64,000 bases of DNA, taken from contig NZ_JAHEAG010000019.1 of NCBI RefSeq assembly GCF_018596315.1, forward strand, positions 62,001 through 126,000, written 5' to 3'. The stretch is from Bradyrhizobium sp. SRL28 (GTDB lineage: Bacteria; Pseudomonadota; Alphaproteobacteria; Rhizobiales; Xanthobacteraceae). Within the stretch, counting starts at the first letter, position 1. Each line of letters starts with the position of its first letter. A model generated the notes under the pieces. The model did no database searches. It saw nothing but the letters and a program-made list of their open reading frames with translations, and was not told the DNA's origin. Shown here in pieces: positions 18,016 to 24,441 of this stretch. The translations under genes and the position numbers were made by a program.

Positions 18016-18090
18016 CTGTCATCTCTCCCGAATTGGGCGTGCAGCTCTTTGCGATGTGCCGATCGGTCACCGCAGCCGACGCGAGATGTA

Positions 18091-18194
18091 CATGGTCCAT
18101 CGAGGGGCGCGGCAACATCCCATGAAAATGGTGTGAGTGCGCGCAGGCGTTTGCAGGGCCGATTTCCGACGCCATGAACATGGCATGGACCATG
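18091..18194. repeat. Perfect 10-base inverted repeat in the divergent intergenic region
   Basis: CATGGTCCAT at 18091-18100 and its exact reverse complement at 18185-18194, 84 bases apart, between the divergent starts at 18015 and 18257. It could be a pair of protein-binding sites. At this length the match could be chance. Confidence 0.3.
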
Positions 18195-18256
18195 GGCGCA
18201 ACCTCGACGAGCTTCCGCGCGCTTTCAACCCTCACATTCTCGTCGAAAGGTGACCC

Positions 18257-18493
18257 ATGCTAAAATCCATTCATGTCGCAACCGTTGCGCTGATCTTGTC
18301 GCTCGCCGCCGGCTCGCTGGCTCACGCGCAATCCGGACCCACCCCCCAGGAGCAGATGGCCTGCCGTTCGGATGCCGGAAAATTCTGCGCCGAACATGTC
18401 GGCAAGCCGCCGCAGATGAACGCCTGCCTGAAGGCGAACAAGGCGAAGCTGTCGGATGGCTGCCGCAAGGTGGTGGAATCGCGCGGCGGCTAA
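18257..18493 (+). CDS. Small secreted cysteine-rich-repeat protein
   Basis: 78 residues: a Sec signal peptide (cleavage near AHAQS) followed by one unit of the GLG1-type cysteine-rich repeat (C-x6-C near residues 36-43, then C-x8-11-C) in which four cysteines are visible (CRSDAGKFC, ACLKANKAKLSDGC). Such units are found in bacterial periplasmic proteins of unknown role. The ATG is 4 bases after AGGTGACCC, a plausible ribosome site. Confidence 0.7.
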   Translation: MLKSIHVATVALILSLAAGSLAHAQSGPTPQEQMACRSDAGKFCAEHVGKPPQMNACLKANKAKLSDGCRKVVESRGG

Positions 18494-18610
18494 CGCCTCA
18501 TCCGGAAAAATCAGTACCGGTTTTCTCTCGGGCTGAACGACGAAGCGTTTGCCGTAGGTCATACTCAAACAGAAGGAGCGCGATGATTTTCAAAGTCATC
18601 ACGCTCCAAC
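18494..18610. repeat. Degenerate interspersed repeat with hairpin
   Basis: TACCGGTTTTC, GCGTTTGCC..GTCAT.CTCAAACA and GGAGCGCGATGA occur in this order, a pattern I recognise from Bradyrhizobiaceae intergenic repeats. The end forms a hairpin (18577-18609, GGAGCG..CGCTCC with a few mismatches). Related in composition to the element at 50119-50195. No coding. Confidence 0.5.
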
Positions 18611-18639
18611 ATGCAGTCGCGATCGGCGGAAGAAATCAA

Positions 18640-19341
18640 TTAATCCTGATCGAACAGCCTGATCCGGGGCATTTCGATTCTGGCCGGCTCGGCGAACATA
18701 TCCCTTCTCCTGGGCTCGGCGAAGTCTCTTGGCTCTCCTTCTTCCCGGACTCTAACCCGCCGCGGCTCGGTCATTTCCCGGACTCTCTCTTCGACCGCCT
18801 CGAGCTCCTGCTCACGAGGCTGCTTCAATCGGCGCTTGTCTGCCCATTGCTGTCGCCGTTCGGCGCGCCGCTTTTCCGCGTCCGCGCGTTTGATGTCGGC
18901 ATCGCGGGCCCTGGCGAAGGCGTCCCGAGGCGCGGCGCTCCTTTCGTCGGCCTGTTCGGCAGGCTTCGAAGGTTGCGGCTGTGGCTGTACGGGTTGCGCG
19001 GCCGCTACGTTGTTGGCGGGCTTCTCTTCGGCGCGGGCAGGATTGGCGGACGGAGCTGCCGCCTCTATTTGCGGCGGCAACTGCTGCTGCGTGTTCGGCT
19101 GCTGCTGGGTCTGCTCCTGGGCGGGCGCGGCAACGGGCTTCGTCGTGGCCACATGCGTCACCGGCTCCGTTGGTGCCGTCGAGACGGTTATCGGTTCCGC
19201 CGACATCCTGCGTTCCAGCTTGGAGACCGCCTGCGTAGGCGGGCTGGTAATATTCGCAGCCAGATAGCCGCCGCCAAGACCGGCGGTGACCGCCACGATC
19301 ACGGTTCCCACGCCTGCAAAATAAGCCGTCGATATCCGCAT
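18640..19341 (-). CDS. Membrane-anchored protein with long Q/A/P linker and charged tail
   Basis: 233 residues from the ATG at 19341, with GGGAG 9 bases upstream. One N-terminal transmembrane segment (about residues 7-29) is followed by a Gln/Pro/Ala-rich linker (QTQQQPNTQQQLPP) and a highly charged helical tail rich in R, E and K (RRAERRQQWADKRR). The tail ends in a short region with repeated EPRRR/EPAR motifs. The architecture suggests a periplasmic structural or wall-associated protein; no family recognised. It lies in a group of secreted and small proteins in this region. Confidence 0.6.
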   Translation of the reverse strand: MRISTAYFAGVGTVIVAVTAGLGGGYLAANITSPPTQAVSKLERRMSAEPITVSTAPTEPVTHVATTKPVAAPAQEQTQQQPNTQQQLPPQIEAAAPSANPARAEEKPANNVAAAQPVQPQPQPSKPAEQADERSAAPRDAFARARDADIKRADAEKRRAERRQQWADKRRLKQPREQELEAVEERVREMTEPRRVRVREEGEPRDFAEPRRRDMFAEPARIEMPRIRLFDQD

Positions 19342-19449
19342 AATTCGGCTCCCTAATCCACGCGGGCAACGCGTGGCATGGGCCGATGTTCCTGCACGGC
19401 ATTGAGAGGAAACTGGAACCCGCGGCGCAGCGACCGCAGCGCACACCGC

Positions 19450-20151
19450 TCAGATCATCGCGGCGACTTTTTCCAGGCCGATGATGCGGGCGAGCGAACG
19501 GACTTCGTTCTTCTGGTCTTCACGCAACTGGAACAGCAGCGGCATCGCCGCCGATTTCAACTGCTGGACTTCTGCGGATTCGGGATCGATCGGCACGCCC
19601 GGAGCATTCGGGTTGGCCTGCCGGCCCGCATGAATCTTGCGGGCGACGGCGCGCAGCGCGGTTTCCACCGGTGGCCAGTAGGACTCCTGCGAAGCAGACA
19701 GTTTCAGGCGGTCCTTGATTCCGGCGATCTGGACGTCGCTCAGCAGCGCGTAGTTCTTCTGCGGCTGGGGTTTTGCGACGGCTTTGGGCTTCGGCGGCGG
19801 AGCGGCCTGTGCCGCGGCAGGCGCAACTTCCTTCGGCAGCCCGATATCGACAGGAGCGGTAGATGCATAGGCCTGACGCAACGGCTCGCTCAGTGCCGCG
19901 GTGGTCTGCGGCGGCTCGTAGGCGGCCAGCGCGTAGCTGACGACGGCAAGCCGGTCCTTCTTGTTTTCCTTGTTCGACACCGGCGCCTGGACGGGAGCGG
20001 GTGCCTGGACCGAAGCAACAGAAGCAGAAGCCAGTTGGGACAGCGCCGCAGGTATGCTGTCGCGACCGAGAATGGCGGTGGCGGCGGCGCCGACCACGAG
20101 AAAGCAGATCAGCGCAACGATGGTCATCGTTTTGGTCAAAAAGGTCTCCAT
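19450..20151 (-). CDS. Membrane-anchored hypothetical protein
   Basis: 233 residues from the ATG at 20151; the longer frame starts at TTG and is less likely. A transmembrane anchor (about residues 6-28) and an A/P-rich linker are followed by a helical C-terminal domain (about 130-233). The pattern YALLSDVQIAGIKDRLKLSASQESYWPPVETALR and PLLFQLREDQKNEVRSLAR resembles the Spy/CpxP-like or LTxxQ-type helical repeats of rhizobial periplasmic proteins. A periplasmic chaperone-like role is only a possibility. Confidence 0.6.
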   Translation of the reverse strand: METFLTKTMTIVALICFLVVGAAATAILGRDSIPAALSQLASASVASVQAPAPVQAPVSNKENKKDRLAVVSYALAAYEPPQTTAALSEPLRQAYASTAPVDIGLPKEVAPAAAQAAPPPKPKAVAKPQPQKNYALLSDVQIAGIKDRLKLSASQESYWPPVETALRAVARKIHAGRQANPNAPGVPIDPESAEVQQLKSAAMPLLFQLREDQKNEVRSLARIIGLEKVAAMI

Positions 20152-20268
20152 TCCCGCCGACGTTTGGCCCTTTTGCCGAAAACTGGACGACAATTGAGGC
20201 GTTACGATGCCGATCGGAGCCGTAACGCGATCAAAAAGCTGGGGAAATCGGCCCGAAACAGGCCGAAA

Positions 20269-20523
20269 TCAGGCCGCCGCGGCCAATTCGTAGGCCTCCT
20301 GGATATCGGCAACGATATCGGACGCCTCCCACAGGGCGTCGGGCTCGACCGCCTGCAGGGTGACGGTCCAGTTGCTCTTGCTCTTGCGGTTGCGAGGCAT
20401 GCTGACGACCTCGAATTCGATGCCGCGGCACAGCGGGTGCCGATCCAGCGCAAACATTACCCGACGCGTGATCTCCGGGAGGGTTGCCGGGGTTTTGGCA
20501 GCCAGATACCGATCGAAATCCAT
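20269..20523 (-). CDS. Small hypothetical protein downstream of a CtrA box
   Basis: 84 residues from the ATG at 20523, with GAGGGGG upstream; an earlier in-frame ATG would add 16 residues of low-complexity sequence. Mixed alpha/beta, with DFDRYLAAKTPATLPEITRRVMFALD, a central VTLQAVEP strand and no signal or membrane segment. Its start is 78 bases from a perfect CtrA consensus on its own strand, so cell-cycle control is possible. Function not recognised. Confidence 0.6.
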   Translation of the reverse strand: MDFDRYLAAKTPATLPEITRRVMFALDRHPLCRGIEFEVVSMPRNRKSKSNWTVTLQAVEPDALWEASDIVADIQEAYELAAAA

Positions 20524-20600
20524 GTCGCGCCCCCTCGATTTGCCGTCCGGCCGGCCGTGGCGGCCGACCATCCTCTGGGGCTATTGTTGGGGCCGATATG

Positions 20601-20616
20601 GTTAACGGCGCGTTAA
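20601..20616 (-). promoter_or_regulatory. Perfect CtrA-box between divergent genes
   Basis: On the minus strand the sequence reads TTAACGCGCCGTTAAC: TTAA, 7 bases, TTAAC, exactly the published CtrA consensus. It sits about 78 bases upstream of the leftward gene (20523) and 58 upstream of the rightward gene (20674), a usual distance for CtrA activation or repression. CtrA binding itself is inference. Confidence 0.6.
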
Positions 20617-20673
20617 GCCTCGCAATGGCACGGGCCGGAACCTTAAGCGAACGGCGGAGCGGAACAGCCCGGT

Positions 20674-21327
20674 ATGGCTGAAGCGATACCCCAGACAACG
20701 ACGGCCGCGACCGGGTCGTCGGTTCGCGCCGCGCTGGTGGCGGCCATCGCGATTTCAGCCTTCACGCTGTCGGTCGCGACCTTCGAACTGGCGATGGCGG
20801 ACTGGCCTTCCGGCTTCGTCCTGCTCGTGGTCATGCCGCTGATGGCGCTGATCTTCTGCGGCTGCGCGCTGTGGTCGGCGACGCTCCTGCTCAGAGTCCG
20901 AAAAGGCGGACTGAAGTTCGCCCTCCCCTTCCTGATCTGCGCGCTGACGCTCGCCGCGCTGGTCTATGCGCCGCTGCAGCAGATCGCCCTGCAGCAGAAT
21001 TTCGACTGGCACCGCAAGACTCGCGAGCGGATCGTGGCGCGGATCGAGGCTGGCGAACTCAGCCCCAATGTCAGCTACAACAAAAACCTGATCGCGCTCG
21101 GCGACCGCGAGCCCAACGTTTCCGCAGGCGGCAACGACATCGTCGTCGACGAGACGGACGAAGGCACCTACGTGCTGTTCCTGACCTCCCGCGGCCTGAA
21201 ACACTATTTCACCGGCTTCCTGCGCGTGCCGCCGGGCGGCGATCCCAACAAATTCTTCGAGTTCGAGGACAAGCCGCCGAGCCAACTCGTGCGCTATGAC
21301 GAGCGCTGGTATTTCGTGGCCAATTAA
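20674..21327 (+). CDS. Hypothetical membrane protein with a C-terminal beta domain
   Basis: 217 residues: an N-terminal tail, three hydrophobic segments (about 18-42, 47-72 and 83-105), then a soluble C-terminal part of about 100 residues beginning DWHRKTRERIVARIEAGEL and containing a run of glycine/aspartate turns and aromatic strands (YVLFLTSRGLKHYFTGFL, FFEFEDKPPSQLVRYDERWYFVAN). Family not recognised. Shares its upstream region with the CtrA-box divergent gene and so may be cell-cycle regulated. Confidence 0.65.
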   Translation: MAEAIPQTTTAATGSSVRAALVAAIAISAFTLSVATFELAMADWPSGFVLLVVMPLMALIFCGCALWSATLLLRVRKGGLKFALPFLICALTLAALVYAPLQQIALQQNFDWHRKTRERIVARIEAGELSPNVSYNKNLIALGDREPNVSAGGNDIVVDETDEGTYVLFLTSRGLKHYFTGFLRVPPGGDPNKFFEFEDKPPSQLVRYDERWYFVAN

Positions 21328-21334
21328 GGCCCTC

Positions 21335-21631
21335 TCAAACCAGTTCCATGCGCAGATGGCGCCCAACTGCCTGCGCGGCCCGCGCCAGCGTCCCAAGTGT
21401 TACCGACTCGTTTTCGGGATCGAGCAACCGATCGAGTTGGGCGCGGCTTGTCTTCATGCGGATGGCGAGCTGGGTCTTGGAAATTTCCTCACGCCGCATC
21501 AGTTCGTCGAGCTGCCGCACCAGCACACGCTTGATCGCCCGCGCAGTTACGTCCTCGTAGATTCCATCCTCCTTCAGGAAATCATCAAAAGACGATCCAA
21601 TTCTGCCCTTCTTCCCATGCACCTTCTTCAT
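21335..21631 (-). CDS. HigA-like antitoxin (XRE helix-turn-helix)
   Basis: 98 residues. The C-terminal half is an XRE/Cro helix-turn-helix: LDELMRREEISKTQLAIRMKTSRAQLDRLLD with a turn after KTS. The N-terminal 30 residues are charged, with an unstructured start and an FDDFLKEDGIYEDV helix that probably contacts the toxin. It follows the toxin gene, the order typical of HigBA, and its ATG overlaps the toxin stop by 4 bases. Antitoxins of this class neutralise the toxin and repress the operon. Confidence 0.82.
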   Translation of the reverse strand: MKKVHGKKGRIGSSFDDFLKEDGIYEDVTARAIKRVLVRQLDELMRREEISKTQLAIRMKTSRAQLDRLLDPENESVTLGTLARAAQAVGRHLRMELV

Positions 21632-21942
21632 GCGATCTCCTTTTTTCGTTTGATCGCCAGTTCCAGATCACCTGCGGGCGTCTTCTGCGTCTTCTTGATG
21701 AAGGCGTGAAGCAATATCATTCTGCCTTCATGTTCACAGAACAGTACGCGGGCGATACGCCCTTGCGTCAATGTGCTGCGAACCTCCCACAACCCGCGAC
21801 CCAGGGACCGGCAGAGCGGCATACCAATCGGCCACGCGAACTCGACATCCTTGATGTCCTCGCCGACGATCTTGCGATCATCGGCGGACAAGCCCTTCAG
21901 CCATTCCCCCAGCGACGTACCATTTTTGGTACGCTTCGGCAA
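21628..21942 (-). CDS. HigB/Gp49-like toxin
   Basis: 104 residues of the phage-derived Gp49/HigB-like fold: an N-terminal helix with a WLKGLSADDRKIVGEDIKDVE segment, RSLGRGLWEVRSTLTQGRIARVLFCEHEGRMILLHAFIKKTQKTP, and a C-terminal ELAIKRKKE helix. The RVLFCEHEGRMILLHAFIKKTQKTP element is the family signature. HigB-type toxins cleave ribosome-bound mRNA. The annotated start is TTG; the palindrome at 21916-21933, inside codons 4-9, may be the operator, so the true start could be further in. Confidence 0.8.
   Translation of the reverse strand: MPKRTKNGTSLGEWLKGLSADDRKIVGEDIKDVEFAWPIGMPLCRSLGRGLWEVRSTLTQGRIARVLFCEHEGRMILLHAFIKKTQKTPAGDLELAIKRKKEIA
21916..21933. promoter_or_regulatory. Candidate toxin-antitoxin operator palindrome
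   Basis: CGTACC at 21916-21921 is the exact reverse complement of GGTACG at 21928-21933, with a 6-base AT-rich spacer. Inverted repeats overlapping the first codons are typical of autoregulated HigBA operons. The overlap with the assigned toxin frame leaves open whether translation starts later. Confidence 0.45.
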
Positions 21943-21964
21943 GAAAAATCGAGCCGCCCGTTTA

Positions 21965-22882
21965 TTAGCGCTTTGCCTCGGCTACGCGCAGCGGCCATCC
22001 GCCCGCGACGGTGCCGAGCGCGATGCCGCCGATGATCAATGTCATTGCCAGAAACAGCGATGGCTCGAGCGGCTCGTTCAGCATCACGGTTGCGCTGATG
22101 ATGCCGAGCAGCGGCGTCGCCAGCAGCCACAGCGAGGTGGTGACGGCGGGGAGGCTGCGGTTCACCATCGTCATTGCCCAGTTGGCGAACGCCGTGCAGA
22201 CGATTCCGCTATAGAGCATCAAAACGGAGAGGCGCCCCGTCCACGCGATATGCGGGGGGCCTTCCGCAAACCACGCGATGATCGCGAGTAGCGCGGCCGC
22301 CAGCAGCATCTGCCAGAACACGAGCTGGAAGGGCGTCGAAATCCATCTGTGCGCCCTCACATAAACGATGTTCCCAGCCCAGCAGAACGCCGCGATCAGG
22401 ATCAGGCCGCTGCCGAACAGCGCCTGACGATCGCTCCAGTTCAACGTCTGCGGATTGAAGATCACCGCAAGGCCGGCAAGGCCGAAGCTGATACCGATCG
22501 CGCGCCGGCGCGTGATCTCCTCCGACAGGAACATGGCTGCCCCGATCGCAACCCACAGCGGCGTTGTATAGCCAAGCACGATTGCCCTGCCCGCCGGCAC
22601 GAACTGAAGCCCCGCAGCGACCAGGGCGGAAAACGCCACCAGATGAAGGATCGAGGTGCAGAACACGACCGGCAGGTCGCCGCGCCGGGGGATGATGAAT
22701 TGCCCCTGCGCCCACAACATCGGCGCAAGCACGACGGCGGCGATCACGCAGCGCAGTGCCGTTGCCCACAATGGCGGCACGTCCTGCACGATCATCTTCG
22801 TCACCGGCCAGTTCGTCCCCCACGCGAGCACGACCGCGGCAAGCAGCACGGCCGCGCTGCGGGTTGAAAGTCCACTGGCCAT
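21965..22882 (-). CDS. EamA/DMT-family exporter
   Basis: 305 residues forming ten transmembrane helices in two EamA repeats: AWGTNWPVTKMIVQDVPPLWATALR in the first and FCWAGNIVYVRAHRW, VFWQMLL in the second. Drug/metabolite transporters of this superfamily export amino acids or other small metabolites. It is divergent from a MocR regulator gene with a palindromic site between, a common arrangement in which MocR controls the exporter. Confidence 0.85.
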   Translation of the reverse strand: MASGLSTRSAAVLLAAVVLAWGTNWPVTKMIVQDVPPLWATALRCVIAAVVLAPMLWAQGQFIIPRRGDLPVVFCTSILHLVAFSALVAAGLQFVPAGRAIVLGYTTPLWVAIGAAMFLSEEITRRRAIGISFGLAGLAVIFNPQTLNWSDRQALFGSGLILIAAFCWAGNIVYVRAHRWISTPFQLVFWQMLLAAALLAIIAWFAEGPPHIAWTGRLSVLMLYSGIVCTAFANWAMTMVNRSLPAVTTSLWLLATPLLGIISATVMLNEPLEPSLFLAMTLIIGGIALGTVAGGWPLRVAEAKR

Positions 22883-22928
22883 CTCGAACGCGTCCCGTCA
22901 TGAGCCGATCTGGATTGCCTAGCCTCCC

Positions 22929-22977
22929 AACTGGCTCTAATGAAAGTACCAGTCCTGCTAAAATAGTAGAGCCAGTT
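22929..22977. promoter_or_regulatory. Candidate MocR operator: perfect 11-bp inverted repeat
   Basis: AACTGGCTCTA at 22929-22939 is exactly inverted at 22967-22977, abutting the regulator ATG. A third half-site, the inverted ACTGG core, is present at 22949-22953 within AGTACCAGT. Three ACTGG half-sites in the divergent promoter are what I would expect for a MocR dimer controlling both genes. The right arm is adjacent to the start codon, so it may autoregulate. Confidence 0.6.
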
Positions 22978-24420
22978 ATGGACGAGCTGTTGCCCGGAAT
23001 GCTCCATCTGTCGCGCGACGGCGGCGACACGCTGATGCGCCAGCTCACCGACCAGTTGCGGGGCCTGATCACGGACGGACGCCTCGCGCCCGGCCGGCGC
23101 CTGCCGTCGAGCCGGCAGCTCGCGCAATCGCTCGACCTGTCGCGCAACACCGTCTCGTTCGCGATCGAGCAATTGGCCGCGGAAGGCTATCTGAGCCTTT
23201 CGGCCGGCCGTCGTCCGGTGGTGGCCAAAGGCCTGTCGCTCGACGGCGGCAAACCGCCATTGCCGGGCAACCGTGCCGCGACCGGCCGTTTGAGGCTGTC
23301 GTCCTGGGCGCGCGGGGTGCACATTACGAACTGGCCGCCCGTCCATGCCGGGCGTCCGCGGCCGTTCCAGCCCGGGCTGGCGGATGAGCGGGAATTTCCG
23401 CATGACCTCTGGAGCCGCCATCTGCGGCGCGCGGCGCGCAACGCGTTGTTGCGGCAGGATCGATCCATCAATCATCCGCCGCTGCAGCAGGCGCTGTTGC
23501 AGCATCTGGTGGTTCATCGCGGGATCAAGGCCAAACCGGCCCAGATCCTGATCGTGCCGACCGCCCAGGCCGGCCTGACGCTGGTCGCCAATGCGCTGCT
23601 CGAGCGGCGCGATCATGCCTGGATCGAAAGCCCCGGCTATGGCGGCGCCCACGTCGCGTTGCGGGCCGCCGGCGCCGTCGTCTCCGCCATTCCACTCGAT
23701 GCGCAAGGCATGACGGTCGTCGCACGCAAGCATGCCCCTCGCCTGATCTTCGTCACCCCGTCACACCAGTACCCGACGGGGCGGCTGATGCCGATCGGCC
23801 GCCGCCTCGAACTTCTTCGTTATGCCGACGCTGCAGGCGCCTGCATCATCGAGGACGACTATGACGGCGAATTCCACTACGAAGCGCGCCCCGTGGCCGC
23901 GTTGCAGGGGCTCGCGCCGTCGCCGCACATTTTCTATCTCGGGACATTCTCGAAATCGACCTATGCGGACATCCGCATCGGCTACCTTGTCGTGCCCGAG
24001 GCGCTGATCGATGTCTTCGAAGTCGCGCAGCGCCACATGGGAATGTTGACGTCGATCACGATGCAGGACGCGCTGGCCGAATTCATCGGCGCAGGCGCCT
24101 ATCTCGGCCACATCAGACGGATGACGCGTCTCTACAAGGGCCGGCGCGACCACATGCTGCAGGCGCTTGCCGCCGAAGCGGGCAACCGGCTGAGCATCGA
24201 AGTACCGGCCGGCGGAATGCAATTGCTGGCGCGGTGCAGCGGACCGGCGAACGACCGGCAATTGTCGGCACGGCTGCTCGAAGCAGGCGTCGTCAGCCGG
24301 CCGCTAACGGGCATGCTGTATCACAAGGCGGGTGAGCACGGCCTGTTTCTCGGCTTTGCCGCATGGAATGAAAAGGAGATCGATCAGGCCGCGCGCATTC
24401 TCGGCCGGATCGTTCGTTAG
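22978..24420 (+). CDS. MocR/GntR-family regulator with aminotransferase-like domain
   Basis: 480 residues from the ATG at 22978. A GntR-type winged helix (about residues 20-90: QLTDQLRGLITDGRLAPGRRLPSSRQLAQSLDLSRNTV) is followed by a linker and a class-I aminotransferase fold. Visible motifs are HQYPTGRLMPIGRR, IIEDDYDGEF, and the PLP lysine in GTFSKSTYADIRIGYLV. The regulator probably binds PLP and the substrate or a product of the adjacent exporter system. Aminotransferase activity is not expected in most members. Divergent from the EamA gene. Confidence 0.88.
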   Translation: MDELLPGMLHLSRDGGDTLMRQLTDQLRGLITDGRLAPGRRLPSSRQLAQSLDLSRNTVSFAIEQLAAEGYLSLSAGRRPVVAKGLSLDGGKPPLPGNRAATGRLRLSSWARGVHITNWPPVHAGRPRPFQPGLADEREFPHDLWSRHLRRAARNALLRQDRSINHPPLQQALLQHLVVHRGIKAKPAQILIVPTAQAGLTLVANALLERRDHAWIESPGYGGAHVALRAAGAVVSAIPLDAQGMTVVARKHAPRLIFVTPSHQYPTGRLMPIGRRLELLRYADAAGACIIEDDYDGEFHYEARPVAALQGLAPSPHIFYLGTFSKSTYADIRIGYLVVPEALIDVFEVAQRHMGMLTSITMQDALAEFIGAGAYLGHIRRMTRLYKGRRDHMLQALAAEAGNRLSIEVPAGGMQLLARCSGPANDRQLSARLLEAGVVSRPLTGMLYHKAGEHGLFLGFAAWNEKEIDQAARILGRIVR

Positions 24421-24441
24421 GACGCGTGGTATCGCGGCGAA

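Noticed and set aside
18250..20616. Two long plus-strand frames across the small-protein region
   Set aside because: They lie opposite leftward genes with signal or membrane segments and ribosome sites, and have Arg-rich low-complexity products.
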